A stretch of 64,000 nucleotides of DNA from Paraflavitalea pollutisoli (GTDB lineage: Bacteria > Bacteroidota > Bacteroidia > Chitinophagales > Chitinophagaceae): the NCBI RefSeq assembly GCF_029360705.1, contig NZ_JARKMX010000001.1, forward strand, positions 496,001 through 560,000, written 5' to 3'. A program made the translations under genes and the position numbers. The notes beneath the pieces are model-generated. The model saw only the letters and a program-made list of their open reading frames with translations. It had not been told where the DNA came from and did not search any database. Below, in pieces: positions 41,999 through 49,870 of this stretch. Numbering within the stretch: the first letter of the stretch is position 1; the number at the start of each line of letters is the position of its first letter.

Positions 41999-43438
41999 CT
42001 ACAGGGTAATATCTATTTCGTTGTCCCAGTTGGCCTTGATGTTTAATTTGCGCGGTACGGGTACGGCTCTTTCGGGTTGGCGCCGCTTACCAAAGAACTC
42101 ACCGCCATCCCATACACCGTTCTGATTGGTATCGAAAAGAATGCGCATATCGTATTCTCCGGGTGTAAATAGCTTGGCATAAAAGGTATTGTTGGTGAAT
42201 ACATGGCTCTTTACCACTTTGTCGCCCTGAATAAACTGAAGAACGGGATGTTGGGTGAGGTCGAGGTTGAGGAACCGTAGTCTGACCATGCCATAGTCGG
42301 CTTCTTTCTTCGTGCGGAATTCAAGCGTGTCGATACGGGCCAGTTTATGCCCCAGTGAGTCTTCTGCAAATGCAGGATCGAAGATCAGGTTGTACGGTGT
42401 ATTGAGCACCCAATTGTATTCCAGGGTGATCTTTTTGTCGGAAGAATCTTTGATGAACCGGTAGCCGGTGAGCGGCTCAAACTTCTCTCCTACGAACTGT
42501 ACTTTTGAAGAGTCGAAATATTTGAGCGGTGCTGCTTTGAAGTTGATCTCCAGCTGACCGAGGATGTCGAGTTCCTGACCGGCAAGATTGGTCTCCATCC
42601 GCAGACGCTTGTCCTGAACGGCGGTTGCGTTCTTACTGACGGCTGGCCGTACAGGCGGCAAGGCAGGTTTTTTGGCCGTACTTGTATCTGCTTCTTCCTC
42701 TTCTGTTTGCGGATAGGCGTACAGTGTATAAGATTTTCCTGCTGTAGTGTTGACCAGCGAATCGGAGAAAGCGAATAGTTGTCCGCGATTGCTGAACTTA
42801 CGCTGACCGCCTTCGTCTTTGAACGCATAGAGCGCATAGGTCCCCGCAGGTAGGTTGTGAAAGGTAAACTGGCCTTCTTTGTCCAGTTTGGCCATATACC
42901 GGGGGCGGTCTTTGATCACTGCGGTATCGGCCAGGTTGGGGTGAAGCACCGCTATCAGGGTGGAATCGGCCTTGCCTGTTTCGGCTATGATTACCTTTCC
43001 GGAGACGGACAGGGAGTCGATGGCATCTCCTGTACTGAATATATACGTGAAGTTTCGCAGCACATTGCCCTCGTTGATGTCTTTGATGGCATTGCCAAAA
43101 TTGAGAGAATATGTCGTGTTCGCTTCCAGCGTATCCCTGATCACCACGGTCATGGTGCGCAGTTTGGTGGTCACATTGGGCGCTAGTTTGGGTACAGGCG
43201 ATACCAGCAGGTTTTCCTGAATATTGTCTGGCGGAGCAATGTATTCATTGAATTCAAACACGATCCTTTTGCCGTTGAAATGCCGTGCAGAGTCTGCTGG
43301 TCTTACTTCCACGAGAAGAGGAGGCAAAGAATCTCTTGGTCCTCCCTGGGGCGCGGCCATATTGGCACATCCTACCGTAAGCACCTGGAATTGAGCGATC
43401 GCAACTATAATAAGAAGAATGGATAAAACCTGCTTCAT
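41999..43438 (-). CDS. Lipoprotein with SbsA-type Ig-like domain
   Basis: A 479-residue outer or inner membrane lipoprotein (lipobox LTVGCANMA, Cys about residue 24). The segment after the Cys, APQGGPRDSLPP, is the typical start of a widespread Bacteroidota family. An SbsA-like Ig domain (Big_5) covers about 45-130: IVFEFNEYIAPPDNIQENLL, SPVPKLAPNVTTKL, TYSLNFGNAIKDINEGN. Further beta-sandwich regions follow and the C terminus reads ILFDTNQNGVWDGGEF, a possible Ca-binding loop. Function is unknown. It is 48 bp downstream of the nuclease gene and may be cotranscribed. Confidence 0.85.
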   Translation of the reverse strand: MKQVLSILLIIVAIAQFQVLTVGCANMAAPQGGPRDSLPPLLVEVRPADSARHFNGKRIVFEFNEYIAPPDNIQENLLVSPVPKLAPNVTTKLRTMTVVIRDTLEANTTYSLNFGNAIKDINEGNVLRNFTYIFSTGDAIDSLSVSGKVIIAETGKADSTLIAVLHPNLADTAVIKDRPRYMAKLDKEGQFTFHNLPAGTYALYAFKDEGGQRKFSNRGQLFAFSDSLVNTTAGKSYTLYAYPQTEEEEADTSTAKKPALPPVRPAVSKNATAVQDKRLRMETNLAGQELDILGQLEINFKAAPLKYFDSSKVQFVGEKFEPLTGYRFIKDSSDKKITLEYNWVLNTPYNLIFDPAFAEDSLGHKLARIDTLEFRTKKEADYGMVRLRFLNLDLTQHPVLQFIQGDKVVKSHVFTNNTFYAKLFTPGEYDMRILFDTNQNGVWDGGEFFGKRRQPERAVPVPRKLNIKANWDNEIDITL

Positions 43439-43486
43439 GGAAATTTACAACTTCAATAAGCTGCAAACATAACTTGTTTGGCCGAT

Positions 43487-45439
43487 TTATTCATGAGGGG
43501 TGGTTGACAGGCCATATGATTTAACAAAATGGCACCAATGGCAATGAGGCCTGCCGCAGCCTGTATAAAAGTTCCTGTCACTGATGCGCTGCCAGGCTGC
43601 CCGGAACTGTTGGGTGACCGTTTCCACATCCTGTGGTTCGATGAATAACTTTTCTTTATGGTAGGCTCCCGACTTATCCGGCTCGATGAAGTCAAATTCG
43701 GCGCTGTTGACCGTCCAGGTCTTTTGTTGGTAGTTATCGACCAGGATCTTGTAAAAAACGGCCTGTCGCCAGTAATCGCCCCCAAACGGAACGGTTGGCG
43801 AAGGAGGTGATAGCCGCTCGATCGACTTTTCCGGATCACCGGTCTTATAATCGACGAGGTTGACGGACCGGCCGTCAAATTCGAGTTTGTCGATCTTTCC
43901 TTTCAGCGGTACCCCCTGTACCACCACGTTGCGGAAATTCCTTTCCACCGTGACGATCGTATTCCATCGGCGAACATACTCCTCATAATAGTTACTTAAT
44001 ACCACGCGCCCATATGCCAGCCTGCGGTTGAATTGCTCTGTCGTAAAGCTCGCCCGGTGCCGGTGCAGATAGTCTTCAAAGTCTTTGACCAACGATTCGC
44101 CGGGTGGAAAGGCTTCGTGGTTCGATTGCATTTTGCGGAACAACAGCTCGAGTGCCCAATGCACGGCCGATCCAAACTCCGTGGCCTCATTACGTGGGAA
44201 GGGCGTGCGCAGCAGTATGTGGAAGTAAAAGTCGAGGGGGCAACGTAAATAACTGTTGAGTGCCGTGGCATGCATCACAAAGCGATGCACCAGCTTGTCT
44301 TCGATAGACAACTCCAGTCTGGCGATGCTGGGGCCCTGGTGGGCAGGGATAACTTCGTCGGGAGATCCGTCGAAGGAGTTATAGGCGCGTACAGCAGGGC
44401 GGTAGAAAATGGCCAGGGTTTCCAGCACATCGCTGTCTTTGTCGATAGGCGGTAAAGATACCGCCCACCGGGAATAGGGCAGAAGGGCGAGTTGATGTAC
44501 AAATCGCGACAGGCCGAGCAATGGATTCCGTTGTACCTCTACGGTCAACAGCCAGGTAAAGCTGTTAAGGACAGCGGTCAGGGAGTCTTTGTCTGCACTG
44601 CGGTCGATATAATTGGCAATACCCGTTTCCTGTAGCAGCGTCTGCAACAGATCGAATAAAGATACTTGGTCGGCGATGGTAAGCAGTTGCTCGATAGCCT
44701 GACAGGCTTGCTGCAAGCCAGGATGCGGACCGGTGGCGAAAAGGTTGCTGGGAGGGGTATGTGATTTTTCGTACAGCAAACGGCGAAGGGAAGTGATGTA
44801 TTCGGTGTATTGGCGGTCGGCCACTTCCAGTACCAGGTTGTTGATCTCCTGCACAGGAATACCGAACCAGGGGCCGTGTAACAATTCAAATAACAGCGCC
44901 TCTCCGCTGGAAGGTATTTCCTTTTCTGCGGCGAGGTAGTTGAGCACTACGACGATCTTTTCGATGAGGGGATGCTCGAGCAGCGTGGCTGGATCCTCTT
45001 CGTCGTAGCCTGTTTCCCCCTGGGGGGCTAAGGTGGTTATTGAAAACTCCGATGTCACACCAACCTGCGATGCCAGGGAAGGGATGCCTGCTTCTACTGC
45101 TGTAACCGGGCTTGCATCATACCGTTGATACTGCACCAGCAAGGACTGGTAATTGTCGTATTCATGCACGGCGGCCCTGAGCTTATCCGTCCATTCGATC
45201 GTATCGGGCAGCACTTCCTGACCTGGTGTTTTGAGATGTTGGTCGATGGCCTGGTTAACCTGTTCTGAGGTCCACCCCTCTTTCATCATCAGTGAAAAAA
45301 GGCGCTGAAAGTTCACGATCTCGAAGTATACATCTCCCCGGTAACGTTTGAGGGGGTGCCCTTCCGGGAAGTCATCGATCAGTCGGGTGAACAGGTCGAT
45401 CTTTTCCAGGGCCGTTATCGGGAGAAACTGGTGGGGCAT
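43487..45439 (-). CDS. PD-(D/E)XK nuclease protein resembling the C-terminal half of a UvrD/AddAB-type helicase-nuclease
   Basis: The 650-residue product ends in a RecB/AddB-like nuclease domain. It has ATEFGSAVHWALELLFRKMQ (motif His), LKGKIDKLEFDG and VDYKTG with Asp530 and Lys532, and four Cys expected to bind an iron-sulfur cluster: one in YLRCPLDFYF and three in CGRPHCHWC. Residues about 120-400 resemble the region of UvrD-like helicase-nucleases that precedes motifs V/VI. No Walker A, DExx or motif VI Arg is present, and about 100-150 residues appear absent before the nuclease domain. The start is ATG 45439, with TACCTTTG ending 3 nt upstream. Compare a full Bacteroidota helicase-nuclease of about 1050 residues. 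Either a decayed gene or a distinct non-helicase subunit. Confidence 0.7.
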   Translation of the reverse strand: MPHQFLPITALEKIDLFTRLIDDFPEGHPLKRYRGDVYFEIVNFQRLFSLMMKEGWTSEQVNQAIDQHLKTPGQEVLPDTIEWTDKLRAAVHEYDNYQSLLVQYQRYDASPVTAVEAGIPSLASQVGVTSEFSITTLAPQGETGYDEEDPATLLEHPLIEKIVVVLNYLAAEKEIPSSGEALLFELLHGPWFGIPVQEINNLVLEVADRQYTEYITSLRRLLYEKSHTPPSNLFATGPHPGLQQACQAIEQLLTIADQVSLFDLLQTLLQETGIANYIDRSADKDSLTAVLNSFTWLLTVEVQRNPLLGLSRFVHQLALLPYSRWAVSLPPIDKDSDVLETLAIFYRPAVRAYNSFDGSPDEVIPAHQGPSIARLELSIEDKLVHRFVMHATALNSYLRCPLDFYFHILLRTPFPRNEATEFGSAVHWALELLFRKMQSNHEAFPPGESLVKDFEDYLHRHRASFTTEQFNRRLAYGRVVLSNYYEEYVRRWNTIVTVERNFRNVVVQGVPLKGKIDKLEFDGRSVNLVDYKTGDPEKSIERLSPPSPTVPFGGDYWRQAVFYKILVDNYQQKTWTVNSAEFDFIEPDKSGAYHKEKLFIEPQDVETVTQQFRAAWQRISDRNFYTGCGRPHCHWCHFVKSYGLSTTPHE

Positions 45440-45442
45440 GCC

Positions 45443-45450
45443 CAAAGGTA
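45443..45450 (-). promoter_or_regulatory. -7 box of the nuclease gene, adjacent to start codon
   Basis: Minus-strand TACCTTTG ends 3 nt before ATG 45439, a spacing like those of pheS, recR and the LytS gene. No clear -33 element. Confidence 0.45.
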
Positions 45451-45808
45451 CTTGTTCTGCAGCCAGTTTGACAGGCAATCGGGAACGATGTGTGTTTTCC
45501 GGTTTTGGGACAAGTCTACCTCAGCCGGAGCCAGACCCTACCTGATTCTACGCTATTCCCAACGTTGGAATATGTCATTCTGCCAGTAATTCAGCGTCCG
45601 TAAGTCGACCTGCTACATAATTTTCAAAACTGCGTATGATCAAAGTTGGGCCCGAAAAATGAACCTGAAATGCTGTGAGGGATTGAGTTTCAAGGGAATT
45701 TAAATAGTGCAGTTTCCTGGATATTTCTCATTCGCGGAAAAAATATTCATTTTGGGAATACTTTTTTGGCTTCCATACGTTTATATAGTACTATTTAGTC
45801 CTTTACAC
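45451..45808. other. Divergent intergenic region, nothing coding
   Basis: Between the nuclease start and the NtrC-type regulator I see no gene and no helicase remnant. A perfect palindrome ATAGTACTAT lies at 45785-45794, 15 bp before the regulator start, and might be its own site. No sigma-54 GG-N10-GC element stands out. Confidence 0.5.
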
Positions 45809-47170
45809 ATGAAAAATCAGCATGCCCTTAAAATCTTCGTACTCGAGGATGACGTCTGGTACGGTTCAATGATCGAACACTATCTTTCGTTGAATCCCGA
45901 CTACGAAGTAAAGCGCTTTGATAGCTCCAGTGCTTTTTTCAGTCAACTGCACGAACGACCTGACGTGGTGACGCTCGACTATTCCATGCCCGACATGGAT
46001 GGGAGCGCCGTTTTGAAAAAGATCCGCGAGGTCAATCCCGATGTACAGGTCATCATTATTTCCGGACAAGAAGATGTAGGTACGGCCATTAACCTGCTCA
46101 AGAACGGGGCATTCGATTATATCGTGAAGGACGACGACGTAAAGGACCGGTTGTGGAACACGTTGTTGCACCTGCGGGAGATCGTGGGGCTGCGGCAGGA
46201 AGTGGAGCAGCTGAAAGAGCAGGTGGCCAAAAAATATGATTTCTCCAAATTCCTGATCGGCAAGAGCGAGGTCATGGAAAAGATATACGGCCTGATCGAA
46301 AAGGCTGGCAAAACGAATATTACGGTGTCGATCACCGGTGAAACCGGTAGCGGTAAGGAAATGGTGGCCAAGGCCATTCACTACAATTCCGACCGGCAGA
46401 AAAAGCCCTTTGTGGCCGTGAACGTGGCAGCTATTCCCAAGGACCTCATCGAAAGTGAATTGTTTGGTCATGAAAAAGGCGCTTTTACAGGAGCGCTTAC
46501 CCGACGTATCGGTAAGTTTGAAGAAGCCAATGGGGGAACCCTTTTCCTGGATGAGATCGGTGAGATGGACATCAGTCTGCAGGCAAAATTGCTGCGGGTA
46601 CTGCAGGAGCGGGAATTGACGCGTATTGGTGGCAACGAAGTGGTGCCCCTCAATGCCCGCATCATCGTGGCTACGCATCGCAACCTGTTGGAAGAAGTAC
46701 AGCGTAAAACATTCCGTGAGGACCTTTATTATCGCCTGATCGGTTTACCCATACACCTGCCAGCGCTTCGGGAGCGGGGTAATGATATCATTATGCTGGC
46801 GCGTCACTTCATGGACCTTTTCTGCAAGGACAATAGCATCACCAAGAAAACCCTTACGCAGGAGGCGCAGCAAAAACTGTTGCAGTATTCTTTCCCGGGT
46901 AATGTGCGTGAGCTGAAGTCTGTGATGGAGTTGACGGCTGTAATGGCCGATGGAGATGTCGTCAATCCGGAGCATATTACCATCAATACCGTTGCGACGG
47001 TGAATGACCTCCTGAGCAAGGAACGTACCCTGAAGGATTTTGAAATACATATTATTCAGCATTACCTGGATAAATACGACAAAGACGTATTGCTGGTAGC
47101 CAAAAAACTTGATATCGGCAAGTCGACCATCTACCGAATGATACAGGCCGGCGAATTAACTACTAAATAA
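45809..47170 (+). CDS. NtrC-family sigma-54-dependent response regulator
   Basis: A 453-residue activator of sigma-54 promoters. The receiver domain (about 1-125) has VLEDDVWYGSMIEHYLSL and Asp57 in TLDYSMPDMDG. The AAA+ domain (about 150-385) has Walker A GETGSGKE, GAFTGA at 224-229 (contact with sigma-54), GGTLFLDEIGEM (Walker B) and a PGNVRELKSVM sensor region. A C-terminal Fis-like HTH ends LDIGKSTIYRMIQAGELTTK. ATG 45809 is chosen over an upstream in-frame extension with hydrophobic sequence. A REC-Hpt gene follows 7 bp downstream and is almost certainly cotranscribed. No histidine kinase lies beside it. Confidence 0.95.
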   Translation: MKNQHALKIFVLEDDVWYGSMIEHYLSLNPDYEVKRFDSSSAFFSQLHERPDVVTLDYSMPDMDGSAVLKKIREVNPDVQVIIISGQEDVGTAINLLKNGAFDYIVKDDDVKDRLWNTLLHLREIVGLRQEVEQLKEQVAKKYDFSKFLIGKSEVMEKIYGLIEKAGKTNITVSITGETGSGKEMVAKAIHYNSDRQKKPFVAVNVAAIPKDLIESELFGHEKGAFTGALTRRIGKFEEANGGTLFLDEIGEMDISLQAKLLRVLQERELTRIGGNEVVPLNARIIVATHRNLLEEVQRKTFREDLYYRLIGLPIHLPALRERGNDIIMLARHFMDLFCKDNSITKKTLTQEAQQKLLQYSFPGNVRELKSVMELTAVMADGDVVNPEHITINTVATVNDLLSKERTLKDFEIHIIQHYLDKYDKDVLLVAKKLDIGKSTIYRMIQAGELTTK

Positions 47171-47177
47171 CCGGCAC

Positions 47178-47993
47178 ATGCAAACATCCAAAAAACGGAG
47201 CCTGGCGCAGAAAAAGATATTGATCGCAGAAGATGTAGAGCTCAACCAGCAGTTGGCCCGTCATATGATGGAAGCCTGGGGTGTTGTAGTAGACATAGCC
47301 TCCAATGGCCGCGAAGCACTTGGCAAGGTGCAGCAGTGGGAGTATGACCTGGTGTTGATGGATATCCACATGCCGGAAATGGACGGGTTGGAAGCGACCC
47401 GGCAAATCAGGCAAATCGTAGTACCCGCCAAAGCAGCGGTGCCTATTGTTGCGCTGACTGCCAATGCCCTCAAGGGAGACCGGGAGCGGTTTCTCGAAGC
47501 CGGTATGAACGATTACCTCTCCAAACCTTTTAACGAGGCAGATCTGTACGAGATCATTGCCAGGAACCTGACCGATATGTCGCCCATTCAGTTTGATACC
47601 CAGGTAGCCATAGAATCACAACATGCCGAGCCGGTAGACGTACCTACAACAGACAAGCTGTACGATCTGGCATTGGTGTATAGCATCGCCGGTGGTGATG
47701 AGTCATTCGTATTGCGGATGCTGCAGTTGTTCCTCGACACCATGCCCCTCACCCTGCAGGACATGCATCGGGAAACCGGCGTTGAAAACTGGCAGCAGGT
47801 GGGCAAGCTGGCCCATAAACTAAAGTCTACAGTGGATTCCATGGGTATCGTGTCGTTGAAGCAAGTGATCCGGCAAATCGAGCAGAACGGTAAAAAGGAA
47901 GAAGAGACGGCTGGGATAGCGGCAGATGTGCAGTTGGTGACAAAGGTGATGCTGGAATGTGCGGAGCAGGTGAAAAAAGATTATCGCTTGTAA
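47178..47993 (+). CDS. Receiver-Hpt protein
   Basis: A 271-residue phosphorelay protein. Residues about 13-135 form a receiver (ILIAEDVELNQQLARHMMEA; phospho-Asp62 in LVLMDIHMPEMDGL; Lys near NDYLSKPF). Residues about 165-270 form a histidine phosphotransfer domain with His213 in KLAHKLKSTVDSMGI. It has no kinase, membrane or output part, so it probably shuttles phosphate between an unlinked kinase and the NtrC-type regulator 7 bp upstream. The receiver style (AEDVELNQQLARHMM) resembles the C-terminal receivers of hybrid kinases, so it may be a split-off piece of one. Confidence 0.92.
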   Translation: MQTSKKRSLAQKKILIAEDVELNQQLARHMMEAWGVVVDIASNGREALGKVQQWEYDLVLMDIHMPEMDGLEATRQIRQIVVPAKAAVPIVALTANALKGDRERFLEAGMNDYLSKPFNEADLYEIIARNLTDMSPIQFDTQVAIESQHAEPVDVPTTDKLYDLALVYSIAGGDESFVLRMLQLFLDTMPLTLQDMHRETGVENWQQVGKLAHKLKSTVDSMGIVSLKQVIRQIEQNGKKEEETAGIAADVQLVTKVMLECAEQVKKDYRL

Positions 47994-48000
47994 AAGGGGG

Positions 48001-48008
48001 TATCTTTG
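48001..48008 (+). promoter_or_regulatory. -7 box of the SRPBCC gene
   Basis: TATCTTTG matches TAnnTTTG, 23 nt before ATG 48032. Confidence 0.5.
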
Positions 48009-48031
48009 TGGTTGTTTAAGACTGGAACAAT

Positions 48032-48502
48032 ATGGGCGTATACTCCATTAAGGCAATACAGTTACTTCCTGTCCCGATAACGGAAGCGTGGGACTTCTTT
48101 TCTACTCCAAACAATTTACAGGCTATTACTCCGGCGGATGTGCATTTCCGGGTAACCTCCACTAACCATGGCGACAGGATCTATCCTGGTCAGATCATCG
48201 AATACAAGATCAAGCCACTATGGGGTATTGAATGGTATTGGATGACGGAGATCACGCATGTGGAGCCTGGGAAGTATTTTGCTGATGAGCAGCGATATGG
48301 CCCTTACAGTCTCTGGCACCATCAGCATCATTTTAAAGAAGTGACGGGCGGAGTAGAGATGACGGATATCGTGCACTACAAGGTTCCAGGCTGGATTGTC
48401 GGCGACCTGATGAACTCGCTGATCGTGGGTAAAAAGCTTAAGAAAATATTCGACTTCAGGCGGGAGAAGGTAGAGGCGCTATTTGGACCCTGGAAAGGGT
48501 AA
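48032..48502 (+). CDS. SRPBCC superfamily (START/Bet v1-like) protein
   Basis: A 156-residue soluble protein with the START-like fold: opening strand SIKAIQLLPVPITEAWDFFS, FSTPNNLQAITPADVHFRV, IKPLWGIEWYWMTEITHVEP, FADEQRYGPYSLWHHQHHF and a C-terminal helix GKKLKKIFDFRREKVEALFG. Related proteins are often called cell-division inhibitors, but that label rests on little. The fold makes a ligand pocket; ligand unknown. It has its own -7 box and lies 38 bp behind the REC-Hpt gene. A bidirectional terminator follows. Confidence 0.88.
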   Translation: MGVYSIKAIQLLPVPITEAWDFFSTPNNLQAITPADVHFRVTSTNHGDRIYPGQIIEYKIKPLWGIEWYWMTEITHVEPGKYFADEQRYGPYSLWHHQHHFKEVTGGVEMTDIVHYKVPGWIVGDLMNSLIVGKKLKKIFDFRREKVEALFGPWKG

Positions 48503-48621
48503 TGGGATAGCCGGCAATGCTACCCAGGAAAGCGAATGGTTTTAGTGGCCGGCATGGAGCGATTGAACAGGACTGAATCTTCCGCTACGGGTACCATGTT
48601 GAACAGCGACGACCGAAAATA

Positions 48622-48654
48622 AAAAAGGTTGACAGGGCTCCTGTCAACCTTTTT
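48622..48654. terminator. Bidirectional intrinsic terminator
   Basis: Arms 48622-48636 and 48640-48654 (containing GGTTGACAGG / CCTGTCAACC) pair perfectly with a 3-nt loop and have A- and T-runs on the two sides, between convergent SRPBCC and TPR genes. Confidence 0.88.
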
Positions 48655-48671
48655 CCGTTTTGTGCCAGTGA

Positions 48672-49322
48672 TTAGCCGGGTATACGGGAAATATATTTTT
48701 CGATCTCTTTGATCTGCTTGACGATCTCGGGCGTGGTGGGCTTGAGGGCCTTCGTTTTGCGGAAGAACTCCTTGGCAGCCTTGAACTGGCTTTTGTTCAT
48801 CATGATGCTGCACATCTGCAGATAGGCTGCCGCCTCGTTTTCTTTATCGGGCAAGCCTTCGCGGATGGCTCCACGGATATATTGTTCGCCTTGCTTCAGG
48901 TCACCTTTCTGCAGGGAGATCATACCCATTTGAAGCAGGTTTGCGCCTTTCACCTCTTTCATGGGGGTACCCAGGGAGAGGCCTTTTTTCATCGCAGATT
49001 CAGCGCCGTCGAAATCCTGTTTCATCATAGCCAGCTGACCTTTGATGGTATAGTAGGCAGAACGGATGGGTTTATAGAGCAGGCTGGGGAACTTAACGGA
49101 GTTGAGCACTTTTTCTGCACCTTCCATGTCGCCGGCTTCCATATGCTCCTGGATCAGGCGGAGGGGGCCGATGAAAAAGTGACCGAAGATGAGGATGGCG
49201 CCGATAAAATACAACGGGAAAGCAGGCCAGAAGCTGCTGTAGATATTCGCCACGATACCCAGTACCACCAGGGCGATGCCCAGGTAAAGGCGGTAACGGA
49301 TAAGCCAAGTGTAAAACTTCAT
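48672..49322 (-). CDS. Membrane-anchored tetratricopeptide-repeat protein
   Basis: A 216-residue protein. Two N-terminal hydrophobic stretches (YRLYLGIALVVLGIVANIY and FWPAFPLYFIGAILIFGHFF) form a hairpin in the inner membrane. A soluble part follows, with three to four TPR-like helix pairs (EHMEAGDMEGAEKVLNSVKF, AYYTIKGQLAMMKQDFDGAE, LLQMGMISLQKGDLKQGEQY, AAYLQMCSIMMNKSQFKAAK). It is probably a protein-interaction platform facing the cytoplasm. The function is unknown. It has a TATCTTTG box 25 nt upstream (49348-49355). Confidence 0.82.
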   Translation of the reverse strand: MKFYTWLIRYRLYLGIALVVLGIVANIYSSFWPAFPLYFIGAILIFGHFFIGPLRLIQEHMEAGDMEGAEKVLNSVKFPSLLYKPIRSAYYTIKGQLAMMKQDFDGAESAMKKGLSLGTPMKEVKGANLLQMGMISLQKGDLKQGEQYIRGAIREGLPDKENEAAAYLQMCSIMMNKSQFKAAKEFFRKTKALKPTTPEIVKQIKEIEKYISRIPG

Positions 49323-49347
49323 AAAAACGTACTTTTTTTAGGGGTAG

Positions 49348-49355
49348 CAAAGATA
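49348..49355 (-). promoter_or_regulatory. -7 box of the TPR-protein gene
   Basis: Minus-strand TATCTTTG, 25 nt from ATG 49322. The region 49356-49567 shows no gene. Confidence 0.5.
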
Positions 49356-49567
49356 GGCGGAATTCAGGTGCAGTCCAGTAAAATTGTACAGGATGCGAAT
49401 GGATGGGGTAGGAGGCTGGATCGGGTACCCGCTTCATTAGATGCCTGCTTTAATCGTGGTATGGCTGGCGACCGCCGATTACCGACCTGTTCGCCTAGGG
49501 GGAATGTTTGCTTTTGCCTGCTTTTAGTGATTGATTTAGTGCAATTTGGCCTTTTTTCACCTTCTCC

Positions 49568-49598
49568 TTGAAAGCAATGCTTTGTTTTCTTATTTTTG
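49568..49598 (+). promoter_or_regulatory. Promoter of tRNA-Arg
   Basis: TTG at 49568-49570, a 20-bp spacer and TATTTTTG. The predicted start is about 45 nt before the tRNA. The leader holds a perfect 7-bp hairpin, CAGGTTC / GAACCTG (49617-49636), which could direct RNase processing. Confidence 0.65.
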
Positions 49599-49647
49599 GC
49601 GCCCGGAAAACGAGTGCAGGTTCTTTCAGGAACCTGATTTGTTTCCT

Positions 49648-49719
49648 GGTCCGGTAGTTCAATGGATAGAATAGAAGTTTCCTAAACTTTTGATACAGGT
49701 TCGATTCCTGTCCGGACTA
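49648..49719 (+). tRNA. tRNA-Arg (anticodon CCT)
   Basis: A 72-nt cloverleaf. Acceptor GGTCCGG pairs with CCGGACT (first pair G-U), discriminator A. The D arm lies in GTTCAATGGATAGAAT. The anticodon stem GAAGT / ACTTT holds loop TTCCTAA with anticodon CCT, reading AGG. The T arm is ACAGG-TTCGATT-CCTGT. CCA is not encoded. A terminator with five T follows. Confidence 0.95.
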
Positions 49720-49732
49720 CAAGTATGACAAG

Positions 49733-49760
49733 CCCGCTGTAATACAGCGGGTTTTTATTT
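49733..49760 (+). terminator. Terminator of tRNA-Arg
   Basis: CCCGCTGT / ACAGCGGG, loop AAT, followed by TTTTTATTTTTT. Confidence 0.88.
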
Positions 49761-49870
49761 TTTCGATACAAGTCGAGTGCTTCATTGAAGTCTTGCGGAA
49801 ATTCTGGCAAGGGCATTGGGTTTACGGCCTATTTTTTCCTATTTTAACGATCTACATTACCCGCCCGACC

